A stretch of 64,000 nt of DNA from contig JAWKZG010000009.1 of the NCBI GenBank assembly GCA_041396125.1, positions 124,001 through 188,000 on the forward strand, in the 5' to 3' direction. Positions 27,289 through 35,573 of this stretch are shown piece after piece. A program made the position numbers and the translations under genes. Each line of letters starts with the position of its first letter. The first letter of the stretch is position 1. The notes under the pieces were generated by a model. It was given only the letters and a program-made list of their open reading frames with translations, was not told the origin of the DNA and did not search any database. The DNA comes from JAWKZG01 sp041396125. GTDB lineage: Bacteria > Pseudomonadota > Gammaproteobacteria > Competibacterales > Competibacteraceae.

Positions 27289-29039
27289 GCGGTGCTTTCC
27301 GGATTCGGAAAATCCACGATGACACCAGCGCGGCCGACCGCGAAGCCATCGTGCAGGTACAGCAGATCCTCAACAGCCAGTTTGCCGGGGTCAATCCGGC
27401 AGAGATCGCTGCACTGCCCAAAAAACTGCATGATCCGATGAAGTATCGCTTTCGTACTGTGCTGTTCGTGGCTGAAACCGGTCAGGGCCAGATCAAGGGT
27501 TGCGCACTGTTACTGCATGCGGCGGATTTAAAATTCTGCTACCTGGACTATATCTCGGCGGCAGTGGGCACGACCGGCGGCGGCATCGGCGGTGCACTGT
27601 ATGAACGGGTGCGCGAGGAAGCTCTGGCGCTGGGCGCGGTAGGTCTGTTTTTCGAGTGCCTGCCAGACGATCCGGCCTTGTCACCAGACCCGGTCATACG
27701 GGCGCAGAACACGGCCCGCTTGAAATTCTATGAGCGCTACCATGCCCGCCCGCTGGCCAATACCGCGTATGAAACCCCGCTCCAGCCCGGCGAACCCGAT
27801 CCACCCTATCTGGTTTACGATGCGCTGGGTCAGACGCCTGCACTGCAGCGCGAGCAAACCCGCGCCATCGTCCGGGCCATTCTGGAGCGTAAATACAGCG
27901 CACTCTGCCCGCCCGCCTATGTCGATCAGGTGGTGCAATCGATCCAGGATGATCCGGTGCAGCTGCGCGAATACCGTTATCTCGGGCCGCGCCAGCAGAA
28001 TCGGCTCAGTGCGGTGCCACGGCGGCGCATGATCGCGCTGATTGTGAATGAAAAGCACGATATCCATCACATCCGTGAACGCGGCTATGTGCAGGCGCCA
28101 GTGCGTATCAAATCCATCCTGAACGGTCTGGAACCGCTCGGGCTGTTTGAACGCATGCCGGCGCGGCATTTCAACGAATCCCATATTAAAGCGGTGCATG
28201 CCAGCGACCTGGTTGAATACCTGCGTAAAGCCTGCGCCAGCGTGCCAGCGGGGAAATCCGTTTATCCGTATGTATTTCCTATCCGCAATGCGGCCAGACC
28301 ACCGAAAGAGCTGCCTCTGCGAGCGGGCTATTACTGCATTGATACGTTTACACCAATCAACCGTAATGTCTGGCCGGCGGCTATCGGCGCAGTGGATTGC
28401 AGCCTTACCGGCGCGCATGCGCTGCTGAACGGTCATAAACTGGCCTATGCACTGGTGCGCCCGCCCGGTCATCATGCCGAGCGGCGCTCGTTTGGCGGGT
28501 TTTGCTATTTCAATGCCAATGCTATTGCTGCCCATTATCTGAGCCGCTACGGCAAGGTCGCTATACTGGATGTGGACTATCATCACGGCAACGGCGCGCA
28601 GGATATTTTCTATCAGCGGGCCGATGTGCTGACCGTCTCTCTGCACGGCCATCCGCGTTATACCTATCCGTATTTCAGCGGCTTCGAGGACGAGACCGGC
28701 GAGGCTGAGGGCAAAGGCTATAACCTGAACATTCCCTTGCCGGAAAACCTGAATGGCGCACAATACCGCGAGGCGCTGAGCAAAGCCTTGCAGCGTATCC
28801 GCCGTTTCCGGCCCCGGTTTCTGATACTGGCATTGGGGCTGGACACCGCCAAGGGCGATCCCACCGGCTCGTTTACGCTGGGTCCCAAAGACTTCAGCGC
28901 CAATGGCGATCTGATCGGTGCGCTCAATCTACCCACGCTGATCGTGCAGGAAGGCGGCTACCGGACCCGTTCGCTAGGTCAGAATGCAGCGGCATTTTTC
29001 AATGGTTTGTGGAGCGCCAGTAACGGTGCAGCGAGGTGA
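27285..29039 (+). CDS. GNAT acetyltransferase - histone-deacetylase-family fusion protein
   Basis: A 584-residue two-domain enzyme. Residues 5-180 look like a GNAT fold, with LFVAETGQGQIKGCALLLHA and a GTTGGGIGGALYERVRE cofactor loop. Residues 245-575 are a zinc amidohydrolase of the histone deacetylase / acetylpolyamine amidohydrolase family. The His pair is H396-H397 (RPPGHHAERRSFGGFCYFN), zinc ligands are D431 and H433 (ILDVDYHHGNG), with D520 (LGLDTAKGDP), and the catalytic tyrosine is Y559 (EGGYR). All key residues are present, so the deacetylase should be active. It overlaps the upstream ATP-grasp gene and the downstream GNAT gene by four bases each. Joining an acetyltransferase-like and a deacetylase domain in one chain is unusual. 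Confidence 0.85.
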   Translation: MSGAFRIRKIHDDTSAADREAIVQVQQILNSQFAGVNPAEIAALPKKLHDPMKYRFRTVLFVAETGQGQIKGCALLLHAADLKFCYLDYISAAVGTTGGGIGGALYERVREEALALGAVGLFFECLPDDPALSPDPVIRAQNTARLKFYERYHARPLANTAYETPLQPGEPDPPYLVYDALGQTPALQREQTRAIVRAILERKYSALCPPAYVDQVVQSIQDDPVQLREYRYLGPRQQNRLSAVPRRRMIALIVNEKHDIHHIRERGYVQAPVRIKSILNGLEPLGLFERMPARHFNESHIKAVHASDLVEYLRKACASVPAGKSVYPYVFPIRNAARPPKELPLRAGYYCIDTFTPINRNVWPAAIGAVDCSLTGAHALLNGHKLAYALVRPPGHHAERRSFGGFCYFNANAIAAHYLSRYGKVAILDVDYHHGNGAQDIFYQRADVLTVSLHGHPRYTYPYFSGFEDETGEAEGKGYNLNIPLPENLNGAQYREALSKALQRIRRFRPRFLILALGLDTAKGDPTGSFTLGPKDFSANGDLIGALNLPTLIVQEGGYRTRSLGQNAAAFFNGLWSASNGAAR

Positions 29040-29539
29040 CCGGGATGCCTTTAGAGCAACAACTGCAATGGCGCTCTGAACCAGGCCATAAGGATATCGA
29101 TGCGGTGCGTGAGCTGGCCGCGAATACCGGTTTTTTTAATCCTGAAGAGATCGCTATCGCCGCCGAACTGGTGGAAGAGCGATTAACGCGCGGGCTGGCC
29201 AGCGGGTATGAATTTCTGTTTGCCGAAACGGCTGACAAGTTGCTTGGGTATACCTGCTACGGCCACATCGCAGGCACCCGGTCCAGCTACGATCTATACT
29301 GGATTGTGGTCGCCCCGCAGCAGCAAAGTCAGGGCTTGGGGCGAACACTGCTGGCGCGCTCGGAACATCTGATCCAGGTCGCCGGCGGGTCGCGGGTCTA
29401 CATCGAAACCTCAGCGCGTGAACAGTACGCCCCGACGCAGGGGTTTTACCGCCGCTGCGGTTATCATCAGGAAGCATTACTGACTGATTTTTACGGCCCC
29501 GGCGATGACAAGATAATTTATTGCAAAGTGCTGTATTGA
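29036..29539 (+). CDS. GNAT-family N-acetyltransferase
   Basis: A protein of 164-167 residues with a complete GNAT fold. The acetyl-CoA loop is QQQSQGLGRTLLARSEH (about residues 97-113), preceded by YDLYWIVVAP, and followed by VYIETSAREQYAPTQGFYRRCGY, the usual strand 5 to helix end. Start is either a GTG at 29036, overlapping the previous stop, or an ATG at 29045. As last gene of the lysine aminomutase operon it may acetylate beta-lysine or a beta-lysine-containing peptide, by analogy with the AblB acetyltransferase of archaea and some bacteria. That role is inferred from context. Confidence 0.85.
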   Translation: MTGMPLEQQLQWRSEPGHKDIDAVRELAANTGFFNPEEIAIAAELVEERLTRGLASGYEFLFAETADKLLGYTCYGHIAGTRSSYDLYWIVVAPQQQSQGLGRTLLARSEHLIQVAGGSRVYIETSAREQYAPTQGFYRRCGYHQEALLTDFYGPGDDKIIYCKVLY

Positions 29540-29572
29540 GAGCAGCCAATAGCGCATCATGCAAACGCTTTT

Positions 29573-29599
29573 GTCATTCCCGCGCAGGCGGGAATCCAG
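29573..29599 (+). repeat. Dispersed palindromic repeat (dRS3-like), perfect copy
   Basis: A perfect ATTCCCGCGCAGGCGGGAAT core preceded by GTC and followed by CCAG, just after the GNAT gene. A half copy (GTCATTCCCGCACAGG) follows at 29666-29681. Confidence 0.85.
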
Positions 29600-29686
29600 C
29601 TACCGCCCCGGATGCCGTTACACTTTATCCGGGCTACTTGTCACCGATCCTGCACCAGAATCTCCGTCATTCCCGCACAGGAAGTA

Positions 29687-30376
29687 TCAGTGACCCGCCT
29701 CAGCCTCCAGCTGGGCAACCAGATCGGGCGCCAGACCAAGCAATCGGGCCAGCTCGTCCAGATAGGCCCGCTCCATAAAATTATCCACATTGATCACCAG
29801 CAAAGAGGCCAGATAAATTTCCGCTGCCGCCTCGGGTGAGTCTGCACCAGCAGCTATATCAGCAGGGTTCAACGGTTTTTCCAGCTCTTTTTGCAGCATG
29901 GTCAGAGTATCGTTATCCAGACCAAAACGGGCGATCTGGGCTTCGATTTTTTGCTGTTCCTCGGCATCGATATGACCATCGGCTTTGGCAGCCGCAATGA
30001 TGGCTTTCAGTAAAGCCAGACTGCGACGGTCCGCCACCGGCCCCTGCAATTCGCCTACCGGCTGGCCAGGCGGCGGTGCGGCAGCATCCCCTTGCGAGTT
30101 CTGCCAGTTTTTGTAGGTGGTATAGGCCAGCCCGCCCAGTGCGGCCAGGCTGCCGTACTTCAACAAGCCACCGGTCAGGCTGCGTCCGCCTTTGCTGCCC
30201 AGCAATAAGGCCACGACACCACCGGCCAGTGCGCCTTTGCCAAGTCCTGACAGCATGGCGTCGCGCTCCGGTCCCTGGGCTGGCACATTGGCCTGCTGCT
30301 CGACCGTCTTAAAACCGCGCTGTGCGAGTTGTTGCCCCGATTGCAAGAGTTGCTCAAGCAAAGATTTGGTATTCAT
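29687..30376 (-). CDS. YebE-type DUF533 / TerB-like protein
   Basis: A 229-residue protein of the DUF533 family. The start at 30376 gives MNTKSLLEQLLQSGQQLAQRG; a longer frame to 30403 is less likely. A glycine-rich membrane-like segment (about residues 45-85, GKGALAGGVVALLLGSKGG) precedes a proline-rich linker and a C-terminal TerB-like helical domain (about 115-229, KAIIAAAKADGHIDAEEQQKI). E. coli YebE has the same layout and belongs to the Cpx envelope-stress regulon, but its function is unknown. It lies between two palindromic repeats and is convergent with the GNAT gene. Confidence 0.85.
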   Translation of the reverse strand: MNTKSLLEQLLQSGQQLAQRGFKTVEQQANVPAQGPERDAMLSGLGKGALAGGVVALLLGSKGGRSLTGGLLKYGSLAALGGLAYTTYKNWQNSQGDAAAPPPGQPVGELQGPVADRRSLALLKAIIAAAKADGHIDAEEQQKIEAQIARFGLDNDTLTMLQKELEKPLNPADIAAGADSPEAAAEIYLASLLVINVDNFMERAYLDELARLLGLAPDLVAQLEAEAGH

Positions 30377-30454
30377 GACAGTGCCTGCATCATCGTGATT
30401 CAAAAACCGGATTGTCGCCCGCTAGCACCGGCTTGTCTATTTACAGACAGGACA

Positions 30455-30478
30455 GATTCCCGCCTGCGCGGGAATGAC
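30455..30478 (-). repeat. Dispersed palindromic repeat (dRS3-like), opposite orientation
   Basis: ATTCCCGCCTGCGCGGGAAT with a following GAC is the reverse complement of the family consensus. It lies between the RraA-like gene and the YebE-like gene. Confidence 0.8.
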
Positions 30479-30491
30479 GATTGACCGCTTG

Positions 30492-31211
30492 TTAGCGATT
30501 TTTCTCTTTCCGCCAGGCCTCGAAAGCGCGCAGATTGCTTTCGTCAGTCGGCGGATACAGACCGAGGATCGACTGCCCGGCCATGACCCGTTCGGTGACA
30601 AAATCTTCAAAAGCGGTCATTTCCACGGCCTCGGCTGCAATCTCATCCGCTAAATGAGCTGGAACCACAATAACCCCCTCGCCATCACCGACCACCACAT
30701 CGCCGGGAAACACCGGAGCGTCACCGCAACCAATCGGCACATTGATATCCACTGCCTGATGGCGGGTCAGATTGGTCGGCGCGGCCGGGCGATTATGATA
30801 AGCCGGGATTGCCAGCTGCGCGATCTCGGGAGAATCACGAAAGCCCCCATCAGTCACCACGCCAGCCACACCGCGTTGCATTAAACGGCTCACCAGAATT
30901 CCCCCTGCCGACGCCGCCCGAGGATCTTTACGGCTATCGATTACCATCACAGCACCGGGGGGGCAGATTTCAATTGCTTTGCGCTGCGGATGTTCACGAT
31001 CCTGAAACACACTGATCGGATTCAAATCCTCACGCGCCGGAATATAACGCAGCGTAAACGCCTCCCCAACCATGGTTTCTCCATTCGGATTAAGCGGACG
31101 CACATCCTGGATATACTGGTTGTAGAAACCACGCTTGAACAGTGCGGTAGACAGCGTAGCTGTACTGACGGTTTTGAGTTTTGCCCGGGTCTGCTCGGAT
31201 AATCCAGCCAT
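30492..31211 (-). CDS. RraA-like family protein (possible class II aldolase/decarboxylase)
   Basis: A 239-residue protein of the RraA / HMG aldolase superfamily. The central motif GVAGVVTDGGFRDSPEIAQL (about residues 115-134) holds the conserved Arg-Asp pair that binds metal and pyruvate-like substrates in the aldolase members. CPPGAVMVIDSRKDPRAASAGGIL and FPGDVVVGDGEGVIVVP are also typical. Longer members like this one are often metabolic enzymes rather than regulators of RNase E, so the gene name rraA is not given. It might act on keto acids produced by sugar-acid dehydratases such as the enolase-type enzyme at 20286-21365, but the two are 9 kb apart. This link is speculative. Confidence 0.8.
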   Translation of the reverse strand: MAGLSEQTRAKLKTVSTATLSTALFKRGFYNQYIQDVRPLNPNGETMVGEAFTLRYIPAREDLNPISVFQDREHPQRKAIEICPPGAVMVIDSRKDPRAASAGGILVSRLMQRGVAGVVTDGGFRDSPEIAQLAIPAYHNRPAAPTNLTRHQAVDINVPIGCGDAPVFPGDVVVGDGEGVIVVPAHLADEIAAEAVEMTAFEDFVTERVMAGQSILGLYPPTDESNLRAFEAWRKEKNR

Positions 31212-31297
31212 TTTTTCTCTCCACTTCAGGGTTATGGGGTGTGTAAAAAAGCGAAAGTATGCCAGAACTGGTGATCAGCCACCTATTTTTGCAATCT

Positions 31298-31324
31298 GTC
31301 ATTCCCGCGCAGGCGGGAATCCAG
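31298..31324 (+). repeat. Dispersed palindromic repeat (dRS3-like), perfect copy
   Basis: Perfect 27-base copy, upstream of the RraA-like gene and just downstream of the TopB-RecQ gene. It is identical to the copy at 29573-29599. Confidence 0.85.
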
Positions 31325-31381
31325 GGTCTGGACTTCGGCAAGCTGCGTTACTGACCAATGACGGGGTATGCACAACAAGTA

Positions 31382-34300
31382 TTACGCAACCTCTTCGCCG
31401 CGCACCAGTGCCAGGATTTGCTGGCCGAATTTTTCTACGGTGCCTTGCCCGACCCCGCTGATTGCCAGTAAGTCGTCTACAATGGATGGTTTGCTGACAG
31501 CGATTTCTGTCAGTACCCGGTTGCTGAGTATGGTGTAGGCGGGGGTGGCGCGCTGGCGCGCTTCGTTTAAACGCCACTGCTTGAGTGCGTTGACCAGCGG
31601 GGCGTCGCTGGCGGCTGGTTCGGCGGCGGGGCTGTCGGCTTTGCTTTTGGTTTTGCTGCGGGCGGGTTTGATTTCATCCACGGTGCCGGGGATCATGACC
31701 CGATCCGGCTTGAAATCAACACCGGGTTCGAGAAATGCGCGCTGATAGTGAATAGTCTGGCCGCCTTTTTCGAATGAATCGGCACTGATGCGGATCACAC
31801 CGGCGGCCGCCAGACCGGCCAGTACACGCTCGAACACGCGCCGTCCGGCACTGCTTTCAAGCTGCCGGAACAGCTGCCCGGTGCTGAGTCCGTCGCGCTG
31901 GCGCAATAACTGGTAAATCGTGCCCAGCATGGTGCTTTCAGCCGGACTGGGGGGGCGCAGACAATTGACCAGACAGGCCAGCGGTTCACAGGCATCGCAC
32001 ACGCCACAGGGCTGTCCGCTGTCGGCCTGATCGCCAAAATGCTGCACCAGATGCAGCATCCGGCAGGCACGACTGGAGGCATAACGCAGCACCTGATCAA
32101 GCTGTTCCTGCCGGTGCTCACGCTGCCGTTCGTACTGCGTGCTCCAGTCCCCGCCAGCGCGCACCAGGGTGGTATCGAACCGGGCCTGGGCACCGCCATA
32201 CTGGCATAGCTTCTCGGTAGCACGCTGCACCAGTTCGGGGTCCAGGTGCAGTTTTCTGGCCAGATCCTCCGGCGTTTGTGGTGCCTCGCCAAGCTGGCGG
32301 GCAATATTATCCATTAGATCGGGATCGGGGTAATCGCGCTCCAGGAAAAACTCGTGTGTGCGCCGATCGGCATAGGAATACAGCAGGATCGCGCGCGAGG
32401 GCTGGCCGTCACGCCCGGCCCGGCCGATTTCCTGATAATAACCTTCCACGCTGCCGGGCAGACCGGTGTGGATAACGGTGCGTACATCGGCTTTATCCAC
32501 CCCCATACCGAACGCGATAGTGGCGACGATTACCGCCAGTTCGCCGCCCAGAAACCCCTGTTGCACCTGATCGCGCTGCTCGTTGGTCATACCGGCGTGA
32601 TAGGCCGCTGCCGGCATGCTCTGACTCAGCAGATCGCCGAGTTCCTCCGCTTCGCGCCGGGTTGGCGCGTAGACAATTGCTGGCCGTCGCTCGCTGCTGG
32701 CCAATAGTTGCTGTACCACCTCGGCCCGCTGTTTGCGTTTGATCTCGGCCACTTCGATAGCAATATTGTCGCGCCGAAAGCCGTGGATGTGTCTTTGCGC
32801 GTCGGGAATCTCCAGCTGATCGAGAATATCCTGCTGCACCCTGGGCGTTGCAGTAGCGGTCAGGGCAATAATCCGGGCCGGTCGCAGCAAAGGCAAACGC
32901 TGGCTTAACAGCCGGTAATCGGGCCGGAAATCATGCCCCCACTGGGAAATACAATGGGCTTCATCGACCGCGATCAACACCGGTTTGCGACGCGCCAGCA
33001 GCTCGGGAAAGCCGCTCACGCCCAGCCGTTCCGGCGCAATAAATAAATAATCCAGATGGCCGGCCAGATAATCCTTGCAGACCTGCCGCGAAGCCTCCCG
33101 GCTGCGCCCCGAATGGATGCGTTCGGCAGCCAGACCCAATTGCTGCAATTTACCGACCTGATCTTCCATCAAGGCGATCAGGGGCGAGATCACCAGCGTG
33201 GTGCCGCCCAGCGCCAGACCCGGCAATTGATAACAGAGCGATTTACCGGCCCCGGTCGGCATCACGACCAGGGCATCGTGACCGGCCAGCAAAGCGTGAC
33301 AAACCGCCTCCTGGTGCGGCCGGAAAGCGGTCAGGCCAAATGCCTCGCGCAGCAGATCGTGCAGCTGTTCCGGCGGCACCGGCCCAATGCGGGCAGTGCG
33401 GGCAACTGGCGGCGATCCCGCCGCAGAGGCGGCCGATTCATCCGCCTTGGCAGCGCCTGCGTCAGTACGCTGGTATTCACCTGCCGGTTCCCGCACTTGC
33501 GGCAGCGGTTGTGTGAAAACCTCGTTGACGACGGTGCGGACGTAGTCTTCAATCGACTGCAGAAAGGGCTCCAGCGTTTCCTCGCCACGCTCGATGCGGC
33601 GCAAGCGGGCTTCCCATTCACCGGTCATGGCCGGACTTTTCACCTGCGCATGCACCGCTTCAATCAGGGCCATGCCTTTCTCGGTCACTGTGAGTGTTTT
33701 GCCCTGCCGGGTCAGATAACCGCGCCGGAGCAGATTCTCGATGGTTTCGGCCCGCGTGGCCGGAGTGCCCAGGCCGGTTTCTTTCATCGCGTCGGCCAGT
33801 TCCTTGTCATCGACTTGCCGCCCGGCTGACTCCATCGCGGTTAATAAGGTGGCATCGTTCAGGCGCGGCGGTGGTCGGGTGGTTTTTTTGACCGGCTGGA
33901 CTTCAGTAACGTCAACGGCCAGACCTTCAGCCAAACCGCCGGGCAGGGTTTTATCGGCTTCGTCCTCGGTTTTGGGATTGTTTTCGCAACAGCGCCAACC
34001 CAGCGCCAACACCACACTGCCGGTGCTGTGGAAACGGTCGGTCACATCAGCGGCAGAATCGACCCGCGTGATCAGAGTGCTGGCCAGCCATTCATAATCG
34101 GCATGCCAGGCGGCCAGCACGCGCCGGCAGATCAGATCATAAATACGCTGTTCGGCCTGACTCAGGTGTTCTGTCCGAGCCTGTAACGCGGTCGGAATAA
34201 TGGCATGGTGATCGCCGACTTTGCTGTCGTCCACAAAGCGTTTGGATAAAGGTTTAACGCCACTGTCGGGCAGTATCAGTGTTGGATACAAGGTGTTCAG

Positions 34301-35377
34301 CGCAGCCACTATGGCGGGCAATGTATCCGCTACGGTCTGCGACAGATAACGGCTGTCCGTGCGCGGGTAGCTGATCAGTTTGTACTTTTCGTACAGCGCC
34401 TGAGCGATATCGAGCGTGGTGCGGGCATCGTAGGCGTACAGGCGGTTGGCATGGCGTTGCAGCTCGGTCAGATCGTAAAGCTGCGGCGGTGGCTGTTTTT
34501 TGCGCTGGCTCTGGAATTTTTCCACGCTGGCCACGCCCGTTTTGACGCGCGCGCAGATCTGTTCAGCCTCGACTGCATCCGCTTCCAGCCGTTTGCTGTC
34601 GGTGCTCGGTTTAGCACCACGGAACCAGACGCCACTATAGCTTCCGCCAGTAGTCCCACTGGCATCTGGTCCACTGGACTCGTCACCCGCTGGCAGCACG
34701 AACTGCGCATGCACTTCGAAGTAATCTTCCGGCACGAAATCGCGGATCGCCCGCTCCCGTTCGACCAGCATGGCCAGCGTCGGAGTTTGCACCCGGCCCA
34801 CCGAAAGTACTTCGCCGAACTGCGCATTCAGCGCCAGCGTATAAGCGCGCGACAAATTCAGACCGACCAGCCAGTCGGCCTGACTGCGACCCCGGGCGGC
34901 AGCGGCCAGCGGATCAAACTCGCTGCCAGGGCGTAATTGTGCGAAAGCCTGCCGGATTGCATCTTCGGTCAGTGAGGACAACCACAAGCGCCGCACCGGT
35001 TTGGCACAGCCGGCGGCTTCATAGATATAACGAAAGATCAGCTCACCTTCGCGCCCGGCATCGGTCGCGCAGATGACCTCATTCACCTCGGCGGCGTTAA
35101 GAATGGCGCTGACAATATCGAACTGGCTCTGGGTGCGTTCCGATACCGTGAGTGGCCAGTGTTGCGGCAGCATCGGCAGCAATTCCCGGCGCCAGGCTTT
35201 CCAGTCGGCATTAATCTGATGCGGTTGCGGCAAGCCAACCAGATGACCGACAGCCCAGGTCACGATATAGCCATTGCCGCGCAGGCAGCCCTCGCCGCGC
35301 TGCGTCGCGCCCAGCACACGGGCGATATCGCGGGCAACCGAGGGTTTTTCAGCCAGTACGGCGGTCGTCGAACTCAT
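31382..35377 (-). CDS. Topoisomerase III - RecQ helicase - HRDC fusion protein
   Basis: A single 1331-residue open frame. Residues 1-620 are a type IA topoisomerase of the TopB class: Toprim glutamate in LAEKPSVARDIARVLG, CATDAGREGELIFRYIY (103-119), VGRVQTPTLAMLVERE (193-208), and the catalytic tyrosine Y337 in ISYPRTDSRYLS. A linker of about 45 residues rich in A, E and S follows. Residues 670-1200 are RecQ: Walker A MPTGAGKS (706-713), DEAH (805-808), the VGMGVDK-type motif IAFGMGVDKADVR, QEIGRAGRDG, and the zinc cysteines C1105, C1124, C1127 and C1130. HRDC lies at 1258-1328. The two activities together dissolve double Holliday junctions. All catalytic residues are present. There is no internal stop or frameshift, and the gene stands alone. 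Confidence 0.93.
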   Translation of the reverse strand: MSSTTAVLAEKPSVARDIARVLGATQRGEGCLRGNGYIVTWAVGHLVGLPQPHQINADWKAWRRELLPMLPQHWPLTVSERTQSQFDIVSAILNAAEVNEVICATDAGREGELIFRYIYEAAGCAKPVRRLWLSSLTEDAIRQAFAQLRPGSEFDPLAAAARGRSQADWLVGLNLSRAYTLALNAQFGEVLSVGRVQTPTLAMLVERERAIRDFVPEDYFEVHAQFVLPAGDESSGPDASGTTGGSYSGVWFRGAKPSTDSKRLEADAVEAEQICARVKTGVASVEKFQSQRKKQPPPQLYDLTELQRHANRLYAYDARTTLDIAQALYEKYKLISYPRTDSRYLSQTVADTLPAIVAALNTLYPTLILPDSGVKPLSKRFVDDSKVGDHHAIIPTALQARTEHLSQAEQRIYDLICRRVLAAWHADYEWLASTLITRVDSAADVTDRFHSTGSVVLALGWRCCENNPKTEDEADKTLPGGLAEGLAVDVTEVQPVKKTTRPPPRLNDATLLTAMESAGRQVDDKELADAMKETGLGTPATRAETIENLLRRGYLTRQGKTLTVTEKGMALIEAVHAQVKSPAMTGEWEARLRRIERGEETLEPFLQSIEDYVRTVVNEVFTQPLPQVREPAGEYQRTDAGAAKADESAASAAGSPPVARTARIGPVPPEQLHDLLREAFGLTAFRPHQEAVCHALLAGHDALVVMPTGAGKSLCYQLPGLALGGTTLVISPLIALMEDQVGKLQQLGLAAERIHSGRSREASRQVCKDYLAGHLDYLFIAPERLGVSGFPELLARRKPVLIAVDEAHCISQWGHDFRPDYRLLSQRLPLLRPARIIALTATATPRVQQDILDQLEIPDAQRHIHGFRRDNIAIEVAEIKRKQRAEVVQQLLASSERRPAIVYAPTRREAEELGDLLSQSMPAAAYHAGMTNEQRDQVQQGFLGGELAVIVATIAFGMGVDKADVRTVIHTGLPGSVEGYYQEIGRAGRDGQPSRAILLYSYADRRTHEFFLERDYPDPDLMDNIARQLGEAPQTPEDLARKLHLDPELVQRATEKLCQYGGAQARFDTTLVRAGGDWSTQYERQREHRQEQLDQVLRYASSRACRMLHLVQHFGDQADSGQPCGVCDACEPLACLVNCLRPPSPAESTMLGTIYQLLRQRDGLSTGQLFRQLESSAGRRVFERVLAGLAAAGVIRISADSFEKGGQTIHYQRAFLEPGVDFKPDRVMIPGTVDEIKPARSKTKSKADSPAAEPAASDAPLVNALKQWRLNEARQRATPAYTILSNRVLTEIAVSKPSIVDDLLAISGVGQGTVEKFGQQILALVRGEEVA

Positions 35378-35573
35378 TTGTTTAGGTCATTTCCAACAGG
35401 ATTCAGATACGTTCTGCGAACAGGAAAAATACTATGCTATTACGGCATTCTGCCAAACCCGGACCGCAACTGTCGCCTTGACTGCTGTTATTGTTGCCGA
35501 TATACGGTTTCATACCCGTCCGCAGTAAGCGCTATTATTGCTGTCAGCAGCCTAGCACACGAGTCTAATAACC

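Noticed and set aside
27681..28763. A 360-codon minus-strand frame opposite the GNAT-deacetylase fusion
   Set aside because: It lies entirely within a gene with clear active-site motifs and has no ribosome binding site or recognisable fold.
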